This document shows positions 25,203 through 30,307 of a stretch of DNA of 30,419 nucleotides, in pieces. Below the pieces are notes generated by a model. It searched no databases and was not told where the DNA came from. It saw nothing but the letters and a program-made list of their open reading frames with translations. Origin of the DNA: a virus; the IMG/VR virus record IMGVR_UViG_3300042868_010192, positions 1 through 30,419 of that record, one strand, 5' to 3'. The translations under genes and the position numbers were made by a program. Each line of letters opens with the position of its first letter. The first letter of the stretch is position 1.

Positions 25203-25380
25203 CACCCAAAAATGGGGTTAAAACACCCCCAAAAATGGGTGTCTTTTAATTACAGATATATAAAACACCCCCAAAAATAGGTGTCTTTTAACTTTATATA
25301 TAAAATAAAAACACCCCCAAAAATGGGTGTCTTTGCCCTCTCTAGGAAAGTTAAAACACCCCCAAAAATGGGTGTCTTTT
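25203..25380. repeat. Array of four 28-bp inverted repeats plus a truncated one
   Basis: Four units, each beginning AAAACACCCCCAAAAA and ending GGGTGTCTTTT or a one-base variant, start at 25220, 25262, 25308 and 25353. Starts are 42, 46 and 45 bases apart, close to four DNA turns. Each unit is a hairpin (ACACCC / GGGTGT). Spacers are 14, 18 and 17 bases, all different. A truncated unit (CACCCAAAAATGGGG) lies at 25203-25217, its CACCC 21 bases before that of the first full unit. The array stands 215 bases upstream of a replication-type protein gene, so it may be an origin with iterons or an operator cluster. A row of bidirectional terminators is the alternative. Confidence 0.7.
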
Positions 25381-25451
25381 TCATAATAATTATCTGTGTA
25401 GAATTACGTATATTATAATCTTTTTTAAAAATATTTTGATTATTCATATCA

Positions 25452-25482
25452 TTTTTTTATTTTTGCTATATATTTATATTTG
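25452..25482 (+). promoter_or_regulatory. Early promoter (T7, 16-base gap, TATATTTG)
   Basis: A T7 run (25452-25458) ends exactly 16 bases before TATATTTG (25475-25482), the Bacteroidota -7 consensus TAnnTTTG. Two other places share the same layout. Transcription should start near 25489, at the folded leader. Confidence 0.6.
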
Positions 25483-25488
25483 TAATCA

Positions 25489-25594
25489 GAAATGATTTCT
25501 CAGGGTCCAGGAACAATCCAACGGTTAGCTGCCGCGTTCCTGGTTCTTGCACCTGATAAAAAAGCAAGATTTTTAATGCAAGTATAAAATAAAA
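25489..25594 (+). ncRNA. Folded leader RNA, riboswitch-like, before replication-type gene
   Basis: This GC-rich island begins just after the promoter. CCAGGAAC (25507-25514) pairs perfectly with GTTCCTGG (25536-25543) around a 21-base loop containing CGG/CCG. CAGG (25501-25504) can pair with CCTG (25552-25555) outside it. CTTGCA (25546-25551), left in the internal loop, can pair with TGCAAG (25577-25582) beside the start codon, or its first five bases with GCAAG (25564-25568). That gives a nested, pseudoknot-capable leader with alternative pairings close to ATG 25595. I do not recognise a known riboswitch class. Confidence 0.5.
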
Positions 25595-26248
25595 ATGAGT
25601 TACAAAAAAACAAAAGAAAACTCTTTAAAAGAGTTCGATGATTCAATAATGACTATTGGATTTACAAAAGCACCTAATGAAATCTTATTTGACAAAAAAG
25701 TAAAACCAATGTCTTTAAGAGTTTATTTAGCAATTGCTAGTTTAGATAAAGAAGATAAATTAGATTTTCAACCAGTAAAAATTCAAAATAAATTAGGAAT
25801 TAAATGGGAAGTTTATATGAAAGCAATGAAAAATTTATCTGATTGTGGATATGTAAATATAGAAACTAAAGCCGCAGTTACTGGATACAATTATCATTAT
25901 TATTCAGTTTCAACTTATAAAAAATATAATAATAAAAAAGAAGTTAAACAACCAATTGAAAAACAGGAAGAACAAACTCCTGTTCAAATAGATTATTCTA
26001 AAGCATTAGAAACTGAAATAGTAAAATATATTGATGAACAAACTAAATACCATTCAGAAGACAAAATAGATACTCAAAATGCGGTTTTAACTTATATTGA
26101 AAAAATAAGAAAAAATATTGAGCATTTTGAAAAAGAAGGATTAATAGAAAAAAAATTCAAAGAAGAAGAAAAAATTAAACTAATTACATTAGAACATTTT
26201 TGTATTGAGAGATTAGAAAGATTAAACAATTTAAATTTACAACTATGA
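25595..26248 (+). CDS. Helix-turn-helix replication-type protein
   Basis: The product has 217 residues. Residues 20-95 (FTKAPNEILFDKKVKPMSLRVYLAIASLDK, VKIQNKLGIKWEVYMKAMKNLSDCGYVNIET) form a winged-helix pattern like that of replication initiators and DnaD-type loaders: a short helix after a conserved NE.L, then the recognition helix and wing. The remainder is charged and helical (EEQTPVQIDYSKALETEIVKYIDEQ). As the first early gene, placed after an inverted-repeat array and with no other replication gene in the window, it is the best candidate for origin recognition. It overlaps the next gene by four bases (ATGA). Confidence 0.5.
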   Translation: MSYKKTKENSLKEFDDSIMTIGFTKAPNEILFDKKVKPMSLRVYLAIASLDKEDKLDFQPVKIQNKLGIKWEVYMKAMKNLSDCGYVNIETKAAVTGYNYHYYSVSTYKKYNNKKEVKQPIEKQEEQTPVQIDYSKALETEIVKYIDEQTKYHSEDKIDTQNAVLTYIEKIRKNIEHFEKEGLIEKKFKEEEKIKLITLEHFCIERLERLNNLNLQL

Positions 26249-26445
26249 CAAATGAAGATAAATACAATATCCTAATCAAAAAAGGATTTAAATATGATGA
26301 ACTATCAGATAAAGTAATAGGCTCAAAAGGAAAGCCAATTACAAGATTGTATTGTGGTAATATAAGAATTAATTTTAAACACGATAATAAATTTTATAAT
26401 TTTTATGAAATTCAGTTTAAAAGATTTTGGAATTCTAAAAAATAA
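26245..26445 (+). CDS. Small basic protein of unknown function
   Basis: A 66-residue basic protein (IKKGFKYDELSDKVIGSKGKPITRLYCGNIRINFKHDNKFYNFYEIQFKRFWNSKK) that starts inside the previous stop (ATGA). The pattern with GSKGKPIT and later aromatic residues looks like a small nucleic-acid binding fold or part of one, but no family is recognised. Confidence 0.5.
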   Translation: MTNEDKYNILIKKGFKYDELSDKVIGSKGKPITRLYCGNIRINFKHDNKFYNFYEIQFKRFWNSKK

Positions 26446-26576
26446 TTCATAAATTTGAATTGAATATGTTAATTCTTAATTTAATACTGCTTAAGAGAAA
26501 AAGCAGGATAAAATAAACGCACTGTAATGCACTGGTTGTTAATAATTTACTTAGCCAGTGCATTTTTTTTTAATAA
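26446..26576 (+). terminator. Hairpin and terminator after early operon
   Basis: CTGCTT (26487-26492) and AAGCAG (26501-26506) form a first hairpin. ATGCACTGG (26527-26535) pairs perfectly with CCAGTGCAT (26555-26563), followed by a T run. A second copy of GCACTG upstream (26519-26524) could compete for the same partner, so a small regulatory RNA is also possible. Confidence 0.75.
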
Positions 26577-26579
26577 ATA

Positions 26580-26611
26580 TTTTTTTTATTTAAAAAAGTT
26601 TATTATATTTG
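26580..26611 (+). promoter_or_regulatory. Early promoter (T8, 16-base gap, TATATTTG)
   Basis: The T run ends at 26587 and TATATTTG is at 26604-26611, with the same 16-base gap as at 25452. No protein gene starts just downstream; instead a short hairpin-rich segment with a terminator follows. Confidence 0.6.
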
Positions 26612-26617
26612 TTATAT

Positions 26618-26711
26618 AATCCTAACGGATTTCAATATACTCTTCTTGCTTTAGGTTAAGCCGCTCATATAAATTTATTCTGCCGAATTGTTAAATGTGA
26701 GCGGTTTTTTG
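26618..26711 (+). ncRNA. Putative small phage RNA
   Basis: It runs from the predicted start of the promoter at 26604 to a terminator: CCGCTCATAT (26661-26670) with ATGTGAGCGG (26695-26704), then TTTTTT. A second helix, CCTAA (26621-26625) with TTAGG (26651-26655), precedes it. No open frame of useful length is present. About 90 bases long; function unknown. Confidence 0.5.
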
Positions 26712-26743
26712 TTTTTTTAAAACTATTTATATAAAGAATGGAG

Positions 26744-26771
26744 ATAACCCCCCAGAAAAAAGAAAAACATT
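26744..26771 (+). promoter_or_regulatory. CCCAGAA motif upstream of 26772
   Basis: ATAACCCCCCAGAAAAAAG lies at 26744-26762, about ten bases before the ATG. CTATTTATA (26723 onward) precedes it; the same string occurs before 27234 and 28337. Confidence 0.45.
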
Positions 26772-27161
26772 ATGAATTACTACAACCAACAATTACACGA
26801 TTGCATTTATAATAATAAACCAAAGGCAATTAAATACACTAGAACCCTATTAGTAGAAAAAGATTTAAAAATAGAACATAAAACATTCAATGATTATTAT
26901 AGAGAGGCAGAACATAATTTCTATAATAAACAATATAATAGAAATATAAGAGATTGTAGACCATTTACAGCAACTAAATTAGTTTTAAGTATACATCTAT
27001 ATAGAATGATGATAAGTGAATTCAATTCCTGTTATTTTATTGAACATTGTACAGCAGATTCTCAATATGATACTATATATGATAGACCTAAAATGAAATA
27101 TAGGGGATTGGAAGTTGAAATCAACTACAGAAATGATGATTTTGAAATAAATGTGTATTAA
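26772..27161 (+). CDS. Unknown early protein
   Basis: The product has 129 residues, many Tyr, Asn and Arg (NYYNQQLHDCIYNNKPKAIKYTRTLLVEKD, YREAEHNFYNKQYNRNIRDCRPFTATKLVLSIHLYRMMISEFNS). No motif is recognised. It stands alone between a small RNA and another short gene, typical of an early phage gene acting on the host. Confidence 0.55.
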   Translation: MNYYNQQLHDCIYNNKPKAIKYTRTLLVEKDLKIEHKTFNDYYREAEHNFYNKQYNRNIRDCRPFTATKLVLSIHLYRMMISEFNSCYFIEHCTADSQYDTIYDRPKMKYRGLEVEINYRNDDFEINVY

Positions 27162-27233
27162 TTTTAATAAAAAATACGATTTTACTTTTTTTATAACTAT
27201 TTATAAATAACAAACAAACAAAAACAAAATATT

Positions 27234-27458
27234 ATGGCTAATTTAAGAATAAACGAAACACCAGAACAAGAAATACAAAGCTGGAGCAAGTTGGAAGCGC
27301 TTTTGGTGTGCTCAGACATCATCAATAAGAATTTAGATGATAAACAATGCATAGAATTTAAAAAGCAATTAGAGAGCATTAATGGAATGAAGCAAACTGA
27401 TTGGCAAGAGATAGCTTTACATCTATTATTAAGACAGTTTTCGGGGGAATTGAAATAA
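27234..27458 (+). CDS. Unknown small early protein
   Basis: A 74-residue protein, mainly helical (EIQSWSKLEALLVCSDIINKNLDDKQCIEFKKQLESINGMKQTDWQEIALHLLLRQFSGELK). The helical, mildly acidic character is common for small phage proteins that bind host enzymes; no family recognised. The leader is A- and C-rich (CAAACAAACAAAAAC). Confidence 0.55.
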   Translation: MANLRINETPEQEIQSWSKLEALLVCSDIINKNLDDKQCIEFKKQLESINGMKQTDWQEIALHLLLRQFSGELK

Positions 27459-27459
27459 T

Positions 27460-27492
27460 TTTTTTTTAATTAGAATAAATTTATATATTTGA
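27460..27492 (+). promoter_or_regulatory. Early promoter (T9, 16-base gap, TATATTTG)
   Basis: The T run ends at 27468, TATATTTG is at 27485-27492, again with a 16-base gap. A start near 27499 would leave a leader of about 15 bases before ATG 27514. Confidence 0.6.
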
Positions 27493-27513
27493 AATAATAA
27501 ATAAAACAAGAAT

Positions 27514-27714
27514 ATGAGTAAATTTAAATTAGAAGATTTATTGGTTGCATATAAAGGCCAATATTTAAAAATAGATAGAATTCAAGGTGCGATTGCATTT
27601 TGTGTATCTCAAAAAGGTATGTATGGATTAAACATTGATAAAGCAAGAAGTTTAATTGTAAAGAAAGCAATACCAGTATCATTGAATATTAAATTAGAAC
27701 AGATTATGAAATAA
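27514..27714 (+). CDS. Unknown small early protein
   Basis: A 66-residue protein (KFKLEDLLVAYKGQYLKIDRIQGAIAFCVSQKGMYGLNIDKARSLIVKKAIPVSLNIKLEQIMK) combining short strands and helices, with slight basic excess. Preceded by its own promoter and followed by a hairpin-rich segment ending in a terminator. Function unknown. Confidence 0.55.
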   Translation: MSKFKLEDLLVAYKGQYLKIDRIQGAIAFCVSQKGMYGLNIDKARSLIVKKAIPVSLNIKLEQIMK

Positions 27715-27718
27715 AGAT

Positions 27719-27833
27719 TTTTTTTTTAAGTTCGTCACAAAAGTGACAAGTTCGCTTGCCAAGGCGGTTAATCGTTTGACATCGATTATTTATTTTAGAA
27801 GTCCTCTCAATTAATTTTGGGGGGATTTTTTTT
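27719..27833 (+). terminator. Three small hairpins ending in a terminator
   Basis: GTCAC/GTGAC (27734-27747), CGCTT/AAGCG-type (27753-27766) and AATCG/CGATT (27770-27787) hairpins precede a terminator stem TCCTCTCAA / TTTGGGGGGA (27802-27825, several G-U pairs) and a T run. AAGTTCG is directly repeated (27728, 27748). Possibly a 3' untranslated region with processing sites, or a small RNA. Confidence 0.5.
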
Positions 27834-27864
27834 ATTTTTCATTTCCCAAATCTATACAAAGTTC

Positions 27865-27886
27865 CAACATCCTCCCCAGAAAAAAG
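27865..27886 (+). promoter_or_regulatory. CCCAGAA motif upstream of 27932
   Basis: CATCCTCCCCAGAAAAAAG lies 46 bases before the ATG. An exact inverted 15-mer, TTTCTGGGGAGGATG, occurs inside the following gene at 28161-28175. Confidence 0.45.
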
Positions 27887-27931
27887 AAAAAATATATTTA
27901 CATATAAATAACTATTAAAATATAAATCACT

Positions 27932-28285
27932 ATGAAAAAGAAAATAAACAGTATAGAATATTACATAGATAATAAAATAAATAATGAACAAGAAAGATTA
28001 GATATAATAGATAAGCTATCAGAAATAAGTATAGAAGAAATAATAGAAAAGAATATATTATTAAAACACTATATAGAAAAAGAAGATTACAATAAATGTA
28101 AAGCAGTAAAAGATGCTATCAATAAACATATAAAAATAAGTTCTAAACTATTGTCAAAAGTTTCTGGGGAGGATGAGGAAGATATATTTAATTTCCTGAT
28201 AATGCAGAACGATAATTTATTTAAGTTCATTGTGCTTGGTGATGAGATTGATTGGAATGAAAAGTTAAGAGATTATATTGGATAA
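27932..28285 (+). CDS. Unknown helical early protein
   Basis: The product has 117 residues and looks fully helical and highly charged (NEQERLDIIDKLSEISIEEIIEKNILLKHYIEKEDYNKCKAVKDAINKHIK). The codons around 28161-28175 (VSGED) include an inverted copy of the motif before the gene. No family recognised. Confidence 0.55.
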   Translation: MKKKINSIEYYIDNKINNEQERLDIIDKLSEISIEEIIEKNILLKHYIEKEDYNKCKAVKDAINKHIKISSKLLSKVSGEDEEDIFNFLIMQNDNLFKFIVLGDEIDWNEKLRDYIG

Positions 28286-28318
28286 TTTTTTTTTATCATT
28301 TAGGCGATTTTATAAAAT
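28286..28318 (+). promoter_or_regulatory. Possible weak early promoter
   Basis: A T9 run (28286-28294) ends 16 bases before TATAAAAT (28311-28318), matching the spacing of the three stronger promoters but not the TTTG end. It would serve the gene at 28337. Confidence 0.35.
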
Positions 28319-28336
28319 TTCTTACTATTTATAATT

Positions 28337-28819
28337 ATGACAGACAAAGAAAAAGCATTTGAACAAAAAAAGAAAGCTGAACAGAAAGCAATAGCATATT
28401 ATTGTAGAAATAAAACTGCTAACCAAATTGAAATACAAAATTTTGTTATGCAAGGTGAATTCTTCAGTTATGATAACTTTATTATATCAGCGAACACAGA
28501 ATACGTTGTAGAGATTAAAGTGCGTGAGAATTATTCTTACAATGCTATAAAATCATTCGGTGGGCAAATTTTAGAGAAGAAAAAAATTGAGGGGATAATA
28601 AATCAACTAAAAATAGATAAAACAAATTCTGATATACTTTACTTTATATTTTTTAAAGACCGTTTATGTATTTTTAAATTGAATACAGATTTAAATCATT
28701 ATATGTGGCAATCAAAATTATTACCTAAAGATAATTATGATAAAAGATTAATCTGGAAAGAGGTGACTATGTTAAGTGAAAATGATATAATTGAGACAAT
28801 TAAATATATCAAAGATTAG
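28337..28819 (+). CDS. PD-(D/E)XK-like nuclease
   Basis: The product has 160 residues. D46 in SYDNFIIS and E59-I60-K61 in EYVVEIKVR form a PD-(D/E)XK-type active site between core strands, followed by the helix GGQILEKKKIEGIINQ and a strand (ILYFIFFKDRLCIFKLN). Size and order fit the endonuclease-like or resolvase-like core. It may act in recombination, resolution before packaging, or host DNA degradation. It lies upstream of the terminase small subunit, separated by a non-coding segment with a strong hairpin. Confidence 0.5.
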   Translation: MTDKEKAFEQKKKAEQKAIAYYCRNKTANQIEIQNFVMQGEFFSYDNFIISANTEYVVEIKVRENYSYNAIKSFGGQILEKKKIEGIINQLKIDKTNSDILYFIFFKDRLCIFKLNTDLNHYMWQSKLLPKDNYDKRLIWKEVTMLSENDIIETIKYIKD

Positions 28820-28888
28820 ATAAAAATGAAAAATTCCATTGCGAAGCTTACCAACTTGTGAAAAGTTGGGCTACGCAATCAAAGATTA
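28808..28888. repeat. Three-helix hairpin flanked by 11-bp direct repeats
   Basis: ATTGCG/CGCAAT (28838-28843, 28874-28879), AGC/GCT and CCAACTT/AAGTTGG (28851-28857, 28863-28869) form one long imperfect hairpin. It is flanked by ATCAAAGATTA at 28808-28818 and 28878-28888. The first copy covers the nuclease stop codon. No T run follows. The segment before the terminase genes is where packaging (cos or pac) sites usually lie. The rest of 28889-29058 is AT-rich with no gene. Confidence 0.55.
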
Positions 28889-29058
28889 ATACAATTATTC
28901 GAAGCAAAAAGCAAGTTTTGGGGGGTCAATATCAATTCTATTAATCTACTAACTTAATAGACTATTTAACTAATTAATAATCAACTACTTATAAATCAAT
29001 AAACACAACATCAATAAAAAATATTTTCATATAACATCATAAAACAATAAAATTAAGA

Positions 29059-29499
29059 ATGAGAAAGGTCAACCCCACATACAAAAAACAAGATTTAATC
29101 AATATGATTATTGATTGGACAGCAACGGGAATCCCCCAACAACAGATAATTAAGAATTTAGTTGAACTAGAATATTCGGTGGTTTACAGTTATCAATTAA
29201 TTGCAGAAGCTAAACCTTTAGTTAATGAAGCTTTAATAGATATTACGAGGGATAGGTTAGCAGCAACAATTGCTAAAATGGAAAAAATGTATATGGATAC
29301 TAATGATAAAAAATTAAGGTTAGAAATCCAAAGAGAAATAAATAGAATATCAGGTTTGCATTATCAAAAGATTGATGTAACAACAAATGGAAAAGATATT
29401 AACAATATTGAGGTAATTAAATTAATTGAGATAATGCCCTCAAACACTGACAATCAGGAAGTTATGAAATTACCTGAAGAAATAAAAAAGTTAAAATAA
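29059..29499 (+). CDS. terS: Putative terminase small subunit
   Basis: The product has 146 residues. The N-terminal part (QDLINMIIDWTATGIPQQQIIKNLVELEYSVVYSYQLIAEAKPLV) is a helix-turn-helix pattern with the 'g....i...l' spacing of small terminases. A helical middle (LAATIAKMEKMYMDTNDKKLRLEIQREINRISGLHYQKIDVT) matches the oligomerisation region, and the ending I..IEVIKLIEI is also common in this family. It should recognise the packaging site and load the large subunit. The gene is one small and one variable gene upstream of terL. Confidence 0.65.
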   Translation: MRKVNPTYKKQDLINMIIDWTATGIPQQQIIKNLVELEYSVVYSYQLIAEAKPLVNEALIDITRDRLAATIAKMEKMYMDTNDKKLRLEIQREINRISGLHYQKIDVTTNGKDINNIEVIKLIEIMPSNTDNQEVMKLPEEIKKLK

Positions 29500-29519
29500 A
29501 TTTAAAACAATTTAAAATT

Positions 29520-29786
29520 ATGTTAAAATTAAAAAAAGAATATGAGGGGTTAATCGTGAGTAGAGTTAATCCAATGTTAGGTAATGTTACTTTTGATACA
29601 AATAAAGTTGACCCTTCAAAATATGAGAACTATGCAAAGATTGGATTTGAGCATATGTTTGAAGAAATATTTGAAGCAGTTGTTGATGCAGTTATTGAAA
29701 TTGCAAAAGATAAGATTGAGGATATAACTGAAAAGATAGTTGAAAGAAGAATTGTTAGGGGGAAAAGAAAACCTTTAAAGAAATAG
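29520..29786 (+). CDS. Conserved small phage protein (complete copy)
   Basis: The product has 88 residues. Its middle (SKYENYAKIGFEHMFEEIFEAVVDAVIEIAKDKIEDITEKIVE) is a continuous amphipathic acidic helix and its tail is basic (RRIVRGKRKPLKK). The 'Y..Y...GF..mFEE' pattern resembles short proteins found near terminase genes of Bacteroidota phages. Function unknown. The last part is duplicated at 2-160 in a variant form. Confidence 0.65.
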   Translation: MLKLKKEYEGLIVSRVNPMLGNVTFDTNKVDPSKYENYAKIGFEHMFEEIFEAVVDAVIEIAKDKIEDITEKIVERRIVRGKRKPLKK

Positions 29787-29833
29787 GAATACTCCCCCAG
29801 AAAAAATAAAACAAACAAATAAATAATAAAACT
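29787..29833 (+). promoter_or_regulatory. CCCAGAA motif at the haplotype switch point
   Basis: ACTCCCCCAGAAAAAATAAA (29791-29810) lies directly after the stop of the small gene and 24 bases before the HNH gene. In the left-end version the same place has CACCCCTCCAGAAAAAT, after which the genes are unrelated. Confidence 0.5.
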
Positions 29834-30307
29834 ATGGAACAATGGAAAACAATTGAAGGTTTCGATAACTATAAAATAAGTACATTAGGTAATGTTAAAA
29901 ATAAAGTTAATAAGAAACTATCAATTAGACTAACAAAAGAAGGATATAACAGAGTTAGACTTTATGGTAATGTAATACAAAACAAATGTGTACATAGATT
30001 AGTAGCAGAAGCTTTTATTTCAAATGAAGATAAAACAAAGAATTATATAAACCATATAGATGGTAATAAATTAAATAATAATATAGATAATTTAGAATGG
30101 GTAAATCATAGTGAGAATATGATTCATTGTCGTCAAATATTAAATAAAGGAGTATGTAATATTAAATTAATAAAGGATAATAAAATATTTGAATTCAATT
30201 CAATTAGAAGTGCAGCAGATGAATTAAATCTTGATAGGGGAAATTTATCTAGATTATTCAATAACAAGATTAACCATTGTAAGGGGTATAAATTATTTCA
30301 GGAATGA
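29834..30307 (+). CDS. HNH homing-type endonuclease with NUMOD domains
   Basis: The product has 157 residues. Order: NUMOD4 (about 2-50, WKTIEGFDNYKISTLGNVKN), an HNH core (HRLVAEAFI ... YINHIDGNKLNNNIDNLEWV), and a C-terminal NUMOD1-like DNA-binding helix-turn-helix (SIRSAADELNLDRGNLSRLFNN). This is the free-standing homing endonuclease layout. It ends overlapping the start of terL (ATGA at 30304-30307). Such genes spread by cutting a version of the locus that lacks them; here the other version carries an HAD-fusion gene. Confidence 0.85.
   Translation: MEQWKTIEGFDNYKISTLGNVKNKVNKKLSIRLTKEGYNRVRLYGNVIQNKCVHRLVAEAFISNEDKTKNYINHIDGNKLNNNIDNLEWVNHSENMIHCRQILNKGVCNIKLIKDNKIFEFNSIRSAADELNLDRGNLSRLFNNKINHCKGYKLFQE

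Noticed and set aside
25220-25380. CRISPR array
   Set aside because: Repeats are 28 bp, but spacers are only 14-18 bp and the whole repeat is a palindrome; no cas genes are present.
25250-25447. Minus-strand frame with repeated KTPIFGGV peptides
   Set aside because: The peptide repeats are simply the 28-bp inverted repeats read in one frame. Spacer lengths are not multiples of three, so the frame changes between units, and no other gene is on this strand.
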